A stretch of 64,000 nucleotides of DNA from Paracoccus luteus (GTDB lineage: Bacteria; Pseudomonadota; Alphaproteobacteria; Rhodobacterales; Rhodobacteraceae), in assembly GCF_004522155.1 (NCBI RefSeq), contig NZ_SDEA01000002.1:62001-126000 (forward strand). Direction: 5' to 3'. Each line of letters begins with the position of its first letter. Within the stretch, counting starts at the first letter, position 1. Position numbers and translations under genes: made by a program. Positions 27,756 through 34,331 of the stretch are shown one piece after another. Below the pieces are notes generated by a model. That model had not been told where the DNA came from and did no database searches. It worked only from the letters and a program-made list of their open reading frames with translations.

Positions 27756-29111
27756 CTAATCCCAATACGCACCCCATCTCGTTGTGCCCTCATCGTCGGA
27801 CAGCAAAAGCTTGCCCGCCAGCGGATCGCGGGTGCGGTGTTGACCCACCTTGTATGACGCTACTGTCTCTTCCATCGCGAGTGACTCGTTAGGCCGCGTC
27901 GTCGCTTCAGTCTTAAAGTAGTTCCCGTATACCCACCGCAGCCGTGATTTTCCTCTTACTAGGTCAGCTGCCTCCCATCTATTGTGGAAATGTCGGCGCA
28001 GGTCCGACTCTGGACGCCCAGAAGACTCCATGCCCATATGGATCACTCCAGGGAGGTCATCCGGAAGCTGCCCTTCCGCATCGATCAGCTTCTTTTTGAA
28101 GTGCCGTGCTCGCGCATTAAGCGCCACCGGCGAGACGCACGCCCAGTTAACTAAAGACGCATAATAAATATGATCGGCATAGGAAGGTCGATCGGGTTCG
28201 CGGCGGCACCGAGCACGCAAACTATGTGACAAGTCATGGTTGTGCCCACCGCTAACAAGCTCCATCATTCGGGTTGACCCGATAAATACGCAGTCACTCG
28301 CAAGCACACGTCGGCAAATTGGCCAGGCGACTGGCCGCATGAGAATAGCGGCATCCTCACGCTCAATCACTCGAAGCGCATGCACGGGGAGGAATTCCCG
28401 CACCTGATCTGCCAAAAAGTCTTTCGGATAGTCAGTCAATTGTCGATGATAGATCACATCCACTACTACCGAATGGCCTATCGCCTCGCTCAAGTCATGA
28501 AGACGCGCTGCAATGGCTTGGCCTGCCTGCATCTCCCGTTTCTGGTAGGCAGAGGGCATCATGCGCTTCGCTTCAACTGCCCATCTGGATCGCCCCCTTG
28601 CCACCTCCAAGTCGGGCGTTCGCGTGACGCCACGCTGCTCCGGAACGAAGCGAACGGCATAGCCCCGGCCGGACCATGCACCAGCTACCAGCAGTTCGTA
28701 GAGTGTCCCCTCAGGCTGAGTTGCATCGCCGCTCACGAACCGAGCCACGCGTTCCTCTACACCATCCACACGTGCAAGAAGGTCGTATAGCTGGCCGATG
28801 CGCTTGATATAGGGGACCGTTCGCGCAGCCTCATCAGGCGTCCAAAAGCGACGGTCGGTCGCGTAGGTTTCAGCTTGTAGAATATACCACGCAACCGCAT
28901 CGCGTGGGTCGAAGAGTTTAGCGTCGAGGCCGTCCTCCACTGCTTGGCGGTGTTGTTCATAATATGCCCGGCAAGCATCGAGCCTAGAGTCGAGGCGCGC
29001 TCCCTCCGCTAAGGAGCGAAACCACTCGACTGCACGGGCTGTGTCGGGGCACACCCAATCATGCCCCGTTCGAGGAGCAATCCAGGCTACTGTGTGTTGG
29101 GGAGACTTCAT
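27756..29111 (-). CDS. PD-(D/E)XK nuclease-like protein, possible defence cargo
   Basis: The 451-residue product contains a convincing PD-(D/E)XK core. Glutamate lies in EGTLYELLVAGAW near residue 138, followed by a strand (GYAVRFVPEQRG). The catalytic Asp is in RTPDLEVARG near 167 and the E-x-K in WAVEAKRM near 178. The N-terminal region is helical, and the C-terminal 200 residues have no recognised domain. It has no partner gene such as a methylase or helicase on either side. It lies at the lowest-GC part of the island, on the opposite strand from the replication block, a usual place for cargo. It may be an anti-phage or interference nuclease; this is inference. Confidence 0.62.
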   Translation of the reverse strand: MKSPQHTVAWIAPRTGHDWVCPDTARAVEWFRSLAEGARLDSRLDACRAYYEQHRQAVEDGLDAKLFDPRDAVAWYILQAETYATDRRFWTPDEAARTVPYIKRIGQLYDLLARVDGVEERVARFVSGDATQPEGTLYELLVAGAWSGRGYAVRFVPEQRGVTRTPDLEVARGRSRWAVEAKRMMPSAYQKREMQAGQAIAARLHDLSEAIGHSVVVDVIYHRQLTDYPKDFLADQVREFLPVHALRVIEREDAAILMRPVAWPICRRVLASDCVFIGSTRMMELVSGGHNHDLSHSLRARCRREPDRPSYADHIYYASLVNWACVSPVALNARARHFKKKLIDAEGQLPDDLPGVIHMGMESSGRPESDLRRHFHNRWEAADLVRGKSRLRWVYGNYFKTEATTRPNESLAMEETVASYKVGQHRTRDPLAGKLLLSDDEGTTRWGAYWD

Positions 29112-29219
29112 AACGCGAATAGCAGTATGAGGGTATTCACCGGACTATCCTAACCCTTGATGGTAGCGTGGTTCGCAAAGCGGGTGCAGAGGCGCAAGGC
29201 TAGTGGGAAGTCCCCGCCA

Positions 29220-29585
29220 TCAGGAGCTCTGAGGCTTATCGCTTTGCCGAATGACTTGGAGGATCCGGCCGGTATGTCGACCTCGATGCAGCTCAGCACG
29301 CGTTAGCAACTTGAGAATGTTCAACTCGCTTTGCGCTGCCTTCATCCTGTTTCGGTGCAGATGCTCTTTGAGACCGGCCAAGACCACGATAGTTGCGCAA
29401 CCAATATAGACAGCTTGAGCCGGCACAAAATGATCGCCGAATGAAAGTAGCAATACGAGGCCGACCGCTCCCAGTGCGCCGCACCACCTTATGTCTCGCC
29501 TTATATCCTCTATTTCCAGCTCAAGGCCCGCGATTTCCGCGTCAGCGTCGACGGCATACATCACATCGTCCAAATCGGAAGTCAT
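29220..29585 (-). CDS. Small two-helix membrane protein
   Basis: The 121-residue product has an acidic N-terminal coil (DADAEIAGLELEIEDIRRDI), two adjacent transmembrane helices (GAVGLVLLLSF and YIGCATIVVLAGL) and a basic cytosolic tail. It overlaps the upstream XRE gene by 4 bp (ATGA), so the two are translated together. An SLATT-like or effector role in a regulator-membrane protein pair is possible, but I recognise no family. Confidence 0.6.
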   Translation of the reverse strand: MTSDLDDVMYAVDADAEIAGLELEIEDIRRDIRWCGALGAVGLVLLLSFGDHFVPAQAVYIGCATIVVLAGLKEHLHRNRMKAAQSELNILKLLTRAELHRGRHTGRILQVIRQSDKPQSS

Positions 29586-29830
29586 AGGGAGTTATCCTTC
29601 ATGGCAACCCCTGGCCCGGTAGCTATCTGCCCATCATCAAGGAACTGAACGCCTCGGGCTTCTAGGGCCCTGATCAGCGCAGCCACCGTGTCATGCCGGC
29701 CGCTGACGGGGCCCCGCGTCGCGTCTAGCCGCTGCACGGTGGGATAGCTCACCCCTGAGGCGTCCGCGAGTTCCTGCGCAGTCATGCCCGCGAGTGCGCG
29801 CGCCGCCCGTATCTGTTCCCCGTTCATCAT
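29582..29830 (-). CDS. XRE-family HTH repressor
   Basis: The 82-residue protein is a Cro/CI-type helix-turn-helix: NGEQIRAARALAGMTAQELA then DASGVSYPTVQRLDATRGPV, followed by the RALEARGVQFLDDG tail typical of short phage-like regulators. It is divergent from the gene at 29928, and two 18-bp palindromes lie between them, so it is probably the repressor of a two-way switch. Tandem ATG codons offer starts at 29830 and 29827. Confidence 0.85.
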   Translation of the reverse strand: MMNGEQIRAARALAGMTAQELADASGVSYPTVQRLDATRGPVSGRHDTVAALIRALEARGVQFLDDGQIATGPGVAMKDNSL

Positions 29831-29844
29831 CCCTCACAAGAAAG

Positions 29845-29898
29845 TCTATCATTTTTGATAGATGATCTATTGCAAGACCTTCTATCATGTGCGATAGA
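29845..29898. promoter_or_regulatory. Paired 18-bp operators in a divergent promoter region
   Basis: TCTATCATTTTTGATAGA at 29845-29862 (7-bp perfect arms) and TCTATCATGTGCGATAGA at 29881-29898 (6-bp arms) share length and outer bases. Their starts are 36 bp apart. Extra half sites (GATCTAT near 29864, CTATCA at 29903) flank them. Position between the XRE repressor and a divergent gene suggests cooperative repressor binding. Confidence 0.75.
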
Positions 29899-29927
29899 TA
29901 ACCTATCACATAGGGAAGGGGAACGCT

Positions 29928-30224
29928 ATGACCTACGACCGCTCCGCCATCATGAACGCCGCCTGGGCCCACGCCCGTGCCGAGATTGCGGCCTCGCGGA
30001 TCAATCTGTCGGGTCGGTCGCGCCGCTTCATCTTCAAGCACGCCCTGCGCCGGGCTTGGGCCGAGGCTCGCATGGCTCGCGCCGCTGCCCTGCAGTCGCC
30101 CCGTGTCGCTGCCGTGAGCGCGCGCATCTTCGCTCTGGAAGGCCAGAACCGCTGGACGCCGGCCGACTACCGCCTGCGCGACCAGCTGACTACCGAACTC
30201 CGGGTGGCTGTCCACGCCGCCTGA
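29928..30224 (+). CDS. Hypothetical protein divergent from XRE repressor
   Basis: The 98-residue product is basic and helical (MTYDRSAIMNAAWAHARAEI, then a FKHALRRAWAEARMARAAAL helix) and has no recognised domain. GGGAAGGGGAA lies directly upstream of the ATG. It is the first gene on the rightward side of the operator region, so it would be derepressed when the XRE protein leaves. Such small genes after phage-like switches often regulate excision or copy number; not shown here. Confidence 0.65.
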   Translation: MTYDRSAIMNAAWAHARAEIAASRINLSGRSRRFIFKHALRRAWAEARMARAAALQSPRVAAVSARIFALEGQNRWTPADYRLRDQLTTELRVAVHAA

Positions 30225-30246
30225 ATTTTCAAGGAGAGAATAGATC

Positions 30247-30612
30247 ATGACAAACGCCACCAGCCGCCGCGGCCTGCTCAAAGCCACTCCCGCGCTCGCC
30301 TTCTTGGGTGCCTTGCCGGCGGGCGCCAGCACCGGAACTCCTGTCGCCGCCCTGTTCCGTGAGTGGAGGGCGGCACAGGAGGCCGAGGACGCAGGCTACA
30401 CTGCCGGGCTACCGGACGAAGAGCTCGACCAGCTTGCTGATTATCGCAGTGCGATTGAAAAGCGCATGATGGCGACCCCTTGCGAGACTGCTGCAGACTT
30501 CATCTGCAAGGTCACTGCGCACACGGCCTTCGGCGTGTTTTGTCTCCCGGACGAAAATCAACAGCCGGGGCTCTGGAAAGAGGCCCGCGCCCTGATCGGC
30601 GGTGCAGCATGA
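30247..30612 (+). CDS. Small Tat-signal protein, paralogue 1
   Basis: The 121-residue product begins with a twin-arginine-type export signal (TSRRGLLKATPALAFLGALPA ends near residue 26) and continues with TPVAALFREWRAAQEAEDAG and a helical body. The same signal and the same TPVAALFREW block recur in the next gene, so the pair arose by duplication. The signal predicts folding before export; no cofactor motif is visible. Small proteins with such signals are seen in alphaproteobacterial phages and islands without known function. It overlaps the next gene by 4 bp. Confidence 0.68.
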   Translation: MTNATSRRGLLKATPALAFLGALPAGASTGTPVAALFREWRAAQEAEDAGYTAGLPDEELDQLADYRSAIEKRMMATPCETAADFICKVTAHTAFGVFCLPDENQQPGLWKEARALIGGAA

Positions 30613-30962
30613 ACCGCCGCGCCCTTCTGAAAGCCGCGCCTGCGCTCGCGCTGGCAGGCGCGGTCCCTGCTGGGGCAGAAGACGAGACGCCCGTCGCCGC
30701 CCTGTTCCGCGAGTGGAAGCGGCTAAATGCGGACGTGTGGTCTGCCGACAAGGCCGATGACAATGATGCCTTTGAACGAGCGCATGATGCCCGTTGGGTG
30801 CATGAACAGATCCTCATGCATGAGCCGAGTCGATGCGAACGGGACGTGCTTCTGAAAATCGCCGCATGGACGGACACGGGCGAGGCGGATCTAGAGGTCG
30901 GCAACCCGCATCTAGCGACAGTCTGGGCCGAGCTGCGCGCCATGTTCGGCGCCCCGACCTGA
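30609..30962 (+). CDS. Small Tat-signal protein, paralogue 2
   Basis: The 117-residue product starts MNRRALLKAAPALALAGAVP, a twin-arginine-like signal matching its upstream neighbour. TPVAALFREWKRLNADVWSA is then nearly identical in its first ten positions to the neighbour. The remaining body differs (acidic, ARWVHEQILMHEPSRCERDV). Its ATG overlaps the previous stop codon. A strong terminator follows. Conservation of only the signal and first helix suggests that export and one contact surface are what matter. Confidence 0.68.
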   Translation: MNRRALLKAAPALALAGAVPAGAEDETPVAALFREWKRLNADVWSADKADDNDAFERAHDARWVHEQILMHEPSRCERDVLLKIAAWTDTGEADLEVGNPHLATVWAELRAMFGAPT

Positions 30963-30996
30963 TCGGCGCCTGACCCTACCCCATCATGAAGCCGAC

Positions 30997-31019
30997 AGGC
31001 CCCGCCCAGCGCGGGGCCT
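30997..31019 (+). terminator. Rho-independent terminator after Tat-signal genes
   Basis: AGGCCCCGC and GCGGGGCCT form a perfect 9-bp stem with a 5-nt loop, followed by a short T-rich stretch (TTGCTTTG). It should end the rightward transcript from 29928. Confidence 0.7.
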
Positions 31020-31176
31020 TTGCTTTGTTCGCGTTTGACAGTGAGCGTTGGTCAACAGCCGCTCATGAAAAGTTGCTCGCTGCGGATGTTGGAACCCGCA
31101 CCAGTCACACTTAGTTCACCTGTTGCGTTTATTTCGATTGACGGGTGACAGCCGACATAGTCCCATGTATGGCGTC

Positions 31177-31215
31177 GCTCGCGAGCGTTCGCGGACGTTC
31201 GCCGACGTTCGCCGA
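31177..31215. promoter_or_regulatory. Palindrome plus 10-bp repeats upstream of toxin-antitoxin genes
   Basis: CGCTCGCGAGCG at 31177-31188 is a perfect 12-bp palindrome. It runs into three head-to-tail 10-bp units: CGTTCGCGGA, CGTTCGCCGA and CGTTCGCCGA (31186-31215). They end 25 bp before the antitoxin ATG. Binding by the HTH antitoxin for autoregulation is the natural guess. Confidence 0.6.
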
Positions 31216-31240
31216 CCGCATGAAAGACTAGGGGGAAACT

Positions 31241-31708
31241 ATGCTTGCACTTATGGACCAGACGCGTGAGCCCTTCGTCGCGGACGAAGCCGAGGCCGTC
31301 GTTGCTCGTCGTGCAGCTGACAGTCTGAAGGCCGTTGCCGAGGCGCATGAGAGTGTCAAGGTGTCGATCGATCCTCTTGAAGGTGGCCCAAAAATCATCG
31401 TGCCGCTGCCAGCTCCCGCGGTTGCGATGTTTCACGCCGTGCTAGAAGCAATGGCCAACCGAACGCCGATCTCTCTCATTCCCTACGAGGCGGAACTGTC
31501 AACGCAGCAAGCTGCTGACTACCTAAACGTCTCGCGCCCTTATCTTGTCCGCAAACTAGATGCGGGCGAGTTGCCCTCTCGGAAGGTCGGCACCCACCGG
31601 CGTGTGCAGTTCTCTGACTTGGTTGCATACGAGCAAAATTGCCGTGCTGAGCAGAGCAAGGCCCTTGAAGACCTGCATGCAGAAGAAAGGGCTCTTGGGC
31701 TGGAATGA
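31241..31708 (+). CDS. HTH antitoxin (excisionase-type DNA-binding domain)
   Basis: The 155-residue product has an N-terminal helical part (AEAVVARRAADSLKAVAEAH) and a strand region (VKVSIDPLEGGPKIIVPLPA). A C-terminal helix-turn-helix of the excisionase type follows (LSTQQAADYLNVSRPYLVRK then LDAGELPSRKVGTHRRVQF). The protein closely fits the antitoxins that precede PIN-domain toxins. GGGGGAA precedes the ATG. It overlaps the PIN gene by 4 bp, as expected for a toxin-antitoxin operon. The upstream repeats are likely its operators. Confidence 0.82.
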   Translation: MLALMDQTREPFVADEAEAVVARRAADSLKAVAEAHESVKVSIDPLEGGPKIIVPLPAPAVAMFHAVLEAMANRTPISLIPYEAELSTQQAADYLNVSRPYLVRKLDAGELPSRKVGTHRRVQFSDLVAYEQNCRAEQSKALEDLHAEERALGLE

Positions 31709-32301
31709 TTTCGACTTTCACGGCATTCTTCGATGTAAATGTCTTCTATGGCGCGAGGCTGCGAAGCCTCGTGCTCTATATCGCTCAGACCAAGCTCTTT
31801 CGTGCTCGATGGAGCGACATGGTCCATGACGAGTGGGTCAGGAACCTGGTGACGAACCGCACGGACCTCCAGCCTGAGAACTTGAAAAAGACGCGAGAAC
31901 TGATGAACGCGGCAGTGCCTGACTGCCTTGTCACCGGCTTCGAGCCCCTAATGGGCGGCATCGTCCTGCCGGATCCTGACGACTGTCATGTTGTTGCCGC
32001 CGCCATCATGACGCGCGCGAACGTAGTAGTGACATTCAATCAGAAAGACTTTCCAGAAGAAATCATGGAAACCTTTCGCCTCCACACGAAACATCCTGAC
32101 GACTTCCTGATGGACGTTTTCAGCCTTGGCCCCAACGATGTGTCAGAGGCTGTCATTAATGACTTCCTGCACTATCGCGCTCCTCCCATGACGTTTGATG
32201 ACTACAGAGCAAGCCTCGAAAAAGCAGGTGTGCCAAACTTCGCAGCGGCAATCGAGCCGTTGGAGGTGTTGATACCATCTAGCAACGGATCAGGCTGCTG
32301 A
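31705..32301 (+). CDS. PIN-domain toxin
   Basis: The 198-residue product is a PIN ribonuclease: the first acidic residue is Asp10 (FTAFFDVNVFYGA), Glu43 lies in MVHDEW and Asp92/93 in LPDPDDCHVVAAA. The closing strand is VVVTFNQKDF. These are the metal-binding positions of VapC-like enzymes. The gene is longer than classic VapC (about 130), because a helical tail (DVSEAVINDFLHYR) follows. It overlaps the HTH antitoxin by 4 bp. The pair may stabilise the island. GC content is lower than in the host. Confidence 0.85.
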   Translation: MISTFTAFFDVNVFYGARLRSLVLYIAQTKLFRARWSDMVHDEWVRNLVTNRTDLQPENLKKTRELMNAAVPDCLVTGFEPLMGGIVLPDPDDCHVVAAAIMTRANVVVTFNQKDFPEEIMETFRLHTKHPDDFLMDVFSLGPNDVSEAVINDFLHYRAPPMTFDDYRASLEKAGVPNFAAAIEPLEVLIPSSNGSGC

Positions 32302-32340
32302 GGGCAGCGTCTGACACGGAGAGGGATCTAAAAAATAAGG

Positions 32341-32369
32341 AGCCCGCGAACACCTAGGGAACGCGGGCT
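32341..32369. terminator. Hairpin after the toxin gene, possibly bidirectional
   Basis: AGCCCGCG and CGCGGGCT form an 8-bp perfect stem with a 13-nt loop. The best T-run (CCTTATTTTTT) lies on the - strand side, so it is a stronger terminator leftward than rightward. No - strand gene ends nearby. Confidence 0.5.
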
Positions 32370-32541
32370 AGACCTTTATAAGCGGGATGCTGTATGTTTC
32401 TAATCGGACTGTCTTTTTGCGGAGAGGTCCGACTATAGCAACCTGCGAATCATCGCATCCCAACCTGCCGCGTCTCTATGGGTGCGCGGCTGTGTAGTCA
32501 AGATGCGATTGACTAGCCCGAGTGTCAAGAAAGGACACCCG

Positions 32542-33558
32542 ATGGCACCCAAGAAAGACAACGATGACGTTATCCATCAAGTTGAACTAGTTGAATACAA
32601 GCAGCCGGGGCACGCTGACCCTATCGCCCTCAGACTCGACCCTGGGACGGAGACGATCTGGGCAACGCAGGCGCAGATCGCTGAGCTGTTCGGAACGTCT
32701 CAGCAGAATATCTCCTATCATCTCAAAGGTATATTCAATGATGGCGAGCTAGATCAGGCCAGCAATACAAAGATTATTTGTATTGATTCCTCGAAGAAGC
32801 CCGTACGGCTGTATAGCCTAGATGCTATTATCTCTGCCGGATACAGAGTAAACTCCAAGGCCGCAACGCGCTTCCGCCAGTGGGCCACCGGGACCCTCAA
32901 GGCGTTTATCGAACAGGGGTTCGTCATCAACGAGCGCGCTCTGCGCGCCTCTCCGGAGAAACTTGACGCCCTTGCAGCGCAGATCCGCGCGCTGCGCTCG
33001 GAAGAGAAGCATGTCTTCGCCAAGGTGCGGGAGTGCTTCAAGATGGGGTCGTCAGACTATGATCCGTCGTCCAAGGAGGTTCGGACCTTCTATGCCTTGC
33101 TCCAGGACAAGTTTCATTACGCCGTCACGACCATGACCAGCGCGAAGCTGGTGATGGACCGCGCAGATCACACCTTGGAGAACATGGGCGTTATCTCCTT
33201 CTCGGGAAAGCGGCCGACGAAAGCTGAAGCTATGGTTGGAAAGAACTTCCTGACGAAAGAAGAGCTTTACAGGCTTCACATTCTTTCCGAGCAGTTCTTG
33301 CTCTACGCTGAGGCAACCGCGCTTGCTGGCAAGAAGATGACAATGGCATCGTTACATGCCCAGTTGGACCGCCTCCTTACCCTCAACGACTACAAGGTCT
33401 TTGGTGGCTGGGAGGATTACCTCGGCGCTGAGATGAAGCGGCACATCGATAGAGAATATGAGTATTATCTCGCGAGGATAAAGGTCGAAGATGCCGGGCT
33501 CGACTATGACCCAATAAGCCGGGATATAGGACTATACGACCACATCCTCAGCGCATGA
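32542..33558 (+). CDS. RhuM-family protein
   Basis: The 338-residue product matches the RhuM (virulence protein) family: IWATQAQIAELFGTSQQNIS, then YHLKGIFNDGELDQASNTK, VRLYSLDAIISAGYRVNSKA and FRQWATGTLKAFIEQGFVIN. The first block is a helix-turn-helix. RhuM genes occur in pathogenicity islands and often beside Fic or toxin genes; the biochemical role is not known. The ATG at 32542 with AAAGGA upstream is preferred to an earlier codon at 32482. The gene stands alone here, with a terminator after it. GC is low, as for the toxin pair. Confidence 0.85.
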   Translation: MAPKKDNDDVIHQVELVEYKQPGHADPIALRLDPGTETIWATQAQIAELFGTSQQNISYHLKGIFNDGELDQASNTKIICIDSSKKPVRLYSLDAIISAGYRVNSKAATRFRQWATGTLKAFIEQGFVINERALRASPEKLDALAAQIRALRSEEKHVFAKVRECFKMGSSDYDPSSKEVRTFYALLQDKFHYAVTTMTSAKLVMDRADHTLENMGVISFSGKRPTKAEAMVGKNFLTKEELYRLHILSEQFLLYAEATALAGKKMTMASLHAQLDRLLTLNDYKVFGGWEDYLGAEMKRHIDREYEYYLARIKVEDAGLDYDPISRDIGLYDHILSA

Positions 33559-33560
33559 TG

Positions 33561-33583
33561 GAGACCCCGCTCCGGCGGGGCTC
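33561..33583 (+). terminator. Hairpin downstream of the RhuM gene
   Basis: GAG-A-CCCCGC and GCGGGG-CTC fold around TCCG right after the stop codon. It lacks a clear T-run, so termination strength is uncertain. Confidence 0.45.
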
Positions 33584-33696
33584 CCCCATGTGCGCTGAAT
33601 GCTCATCCCGTAACAGCTCTGTAACCTCACGCCCGCCCCACCGGCGGGCGTCTTGCTGCAAGAGTTCTACTCACGAGCGCAATCAGCGTAGGCGCC

Positions 33697-34015
33697 TTAG
33701 CTATACGGTGGCCAGTCCCGTGCATGCCCCTGCCGCACCATCTCACAGCCCAGATCCGCCACCTTCCGCAGTCGCGCAGCGCACCACGGGGCGGTCATAG
33801 CGGTCAACGTCCATCAGGCCGCAGGCGAGCGTCTGACCTTCGACCAGCGCAGCCAGCGCCCAGCTGGCCTCAATCCCGCCCGGGTCACGTATCTCCGGCG
33901 CGCTGATACCCCATAGCCGCAGGCGGAGGTTCTTGCCGGGACTGTCCAGGCGCACCGTGTCACCGTCGATGGCGACGGCGCCTGTGATGCAGAGGGCGGC
34001 AAGGCAGGTCAGCAT
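33697..34015 (-). pseudogene. Frameshifted thermonuclease (SNase-like) gene
   Basis: From 34015 the frame reads a signal-like start and the SNase-like strand AVAIDGDTVRLDSPGKNLRL, then RLWGISAPEIRDPGG and VDRYDRPVVRC. It stops early at 33743-33745. Directly before that stop, switching frame at 33753 recovers LGCEMVRQGHARDWPPYS and a stop at 33697. That is the normal C-terminus of short thermonuclease-family proteins. So the gene carries one frameshift near 33752-33756 (GGCGGATCTGGG region). Either the gene is broken, or the base call is wrong. The rejoined protein would be near 105 residues. It lies between RhuM and the relaxase on the other strand. Confidence 0.65.
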
Positions 34016-34035
34016 GGCGGGCGTCCGGAGGTTTT

Positions 34036-34062
34036 GTCAGTTGTGTCGGTTTCGTCAGTTGT
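34036..34062 (+). repeat. 9-bp iteron cluster B
   Basis: Three exact head-to-tail 9-mers: GTCAGTTGT (34036-34044), GTCGGTTTC (34045-34053) and GTCAGTTGT (34054-34062), with a degenerate unit following. The first unit is identical to one in cluster A at 22407-22415. It lies 20 bp upstream of the - strand nuclease-like gene start. Confidence 0.8.
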
Positions 34063-34234
34063 CCGTTGGAGCAGAACTGCGCCGGCACATGGCTTTCCCG
34101 TATGGGCCTTCTGACGGGGCACTGACTCTTCATCTCCCCCGCCCTGCCCGACCATGACGAAGAAGGCCACCTCACCTCTGCAACAGGTCATCCTCTCCGT
34201 TCAAGGCAACCTTAAACCCCCGTAGGGCGAGCGT

Positions 34235-34279
34235 CTTTTGGGGTGGGGGCCCCAAAAGGCAAAGCGAGTTTTGCCTTTT
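34235..34279. promoter_or_regulatory. Two overlapping hairpins before relaxase: attenuator or oriT candidate
   Basis: Hairpin 1: CTTTTGGGG (34235-34243) with CCCCAAAAG (34250-34258). Hairpin 2: AAAAGGCAAA (34254-34263) with TTTGCCTTTT (34270-34279), ending in a T-run. They share AAAAG and so exclude each other. A further AGGCAAAA follows at 34285. This is compatible with a rho-independent terminator/attenuator ahead of the relaxase or with a relaxase-recognised oriT. Confidence 0.5.
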
Positions 34280-34331
34280 TCACGAGGCAAAACATCTCAA
34301 GGGATGACTGATGACCGATAAAGGGTGCCCC

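Larger units (their letters stand above)
34016..34331. other. Non-coding region between the SNase-like gene and the relaxase
   Basis: No gene is seen in these 316 bp. The region holds iteron cluster B (34036-34062) and two overlapping hairpins (34235-34279), listed separately. It is the most likely place for an origin of transfer serving the downstream relaxase. Confidence 0.5.

Noticed and set aside
28380..28790. A 136-codon + strand frame opposite the nuclease-like gene
   Set aside because: It lies wholly inside the - strand gene that has a recognisable PD-(D/E)XK core, and it has no domain of its own.
31186..31215. CRISPR-like repeats
   Set aside because: Three adjacent 10-bp units without spacers are operator-type repeats; no CRISPR array or cas gene was seen in the window.
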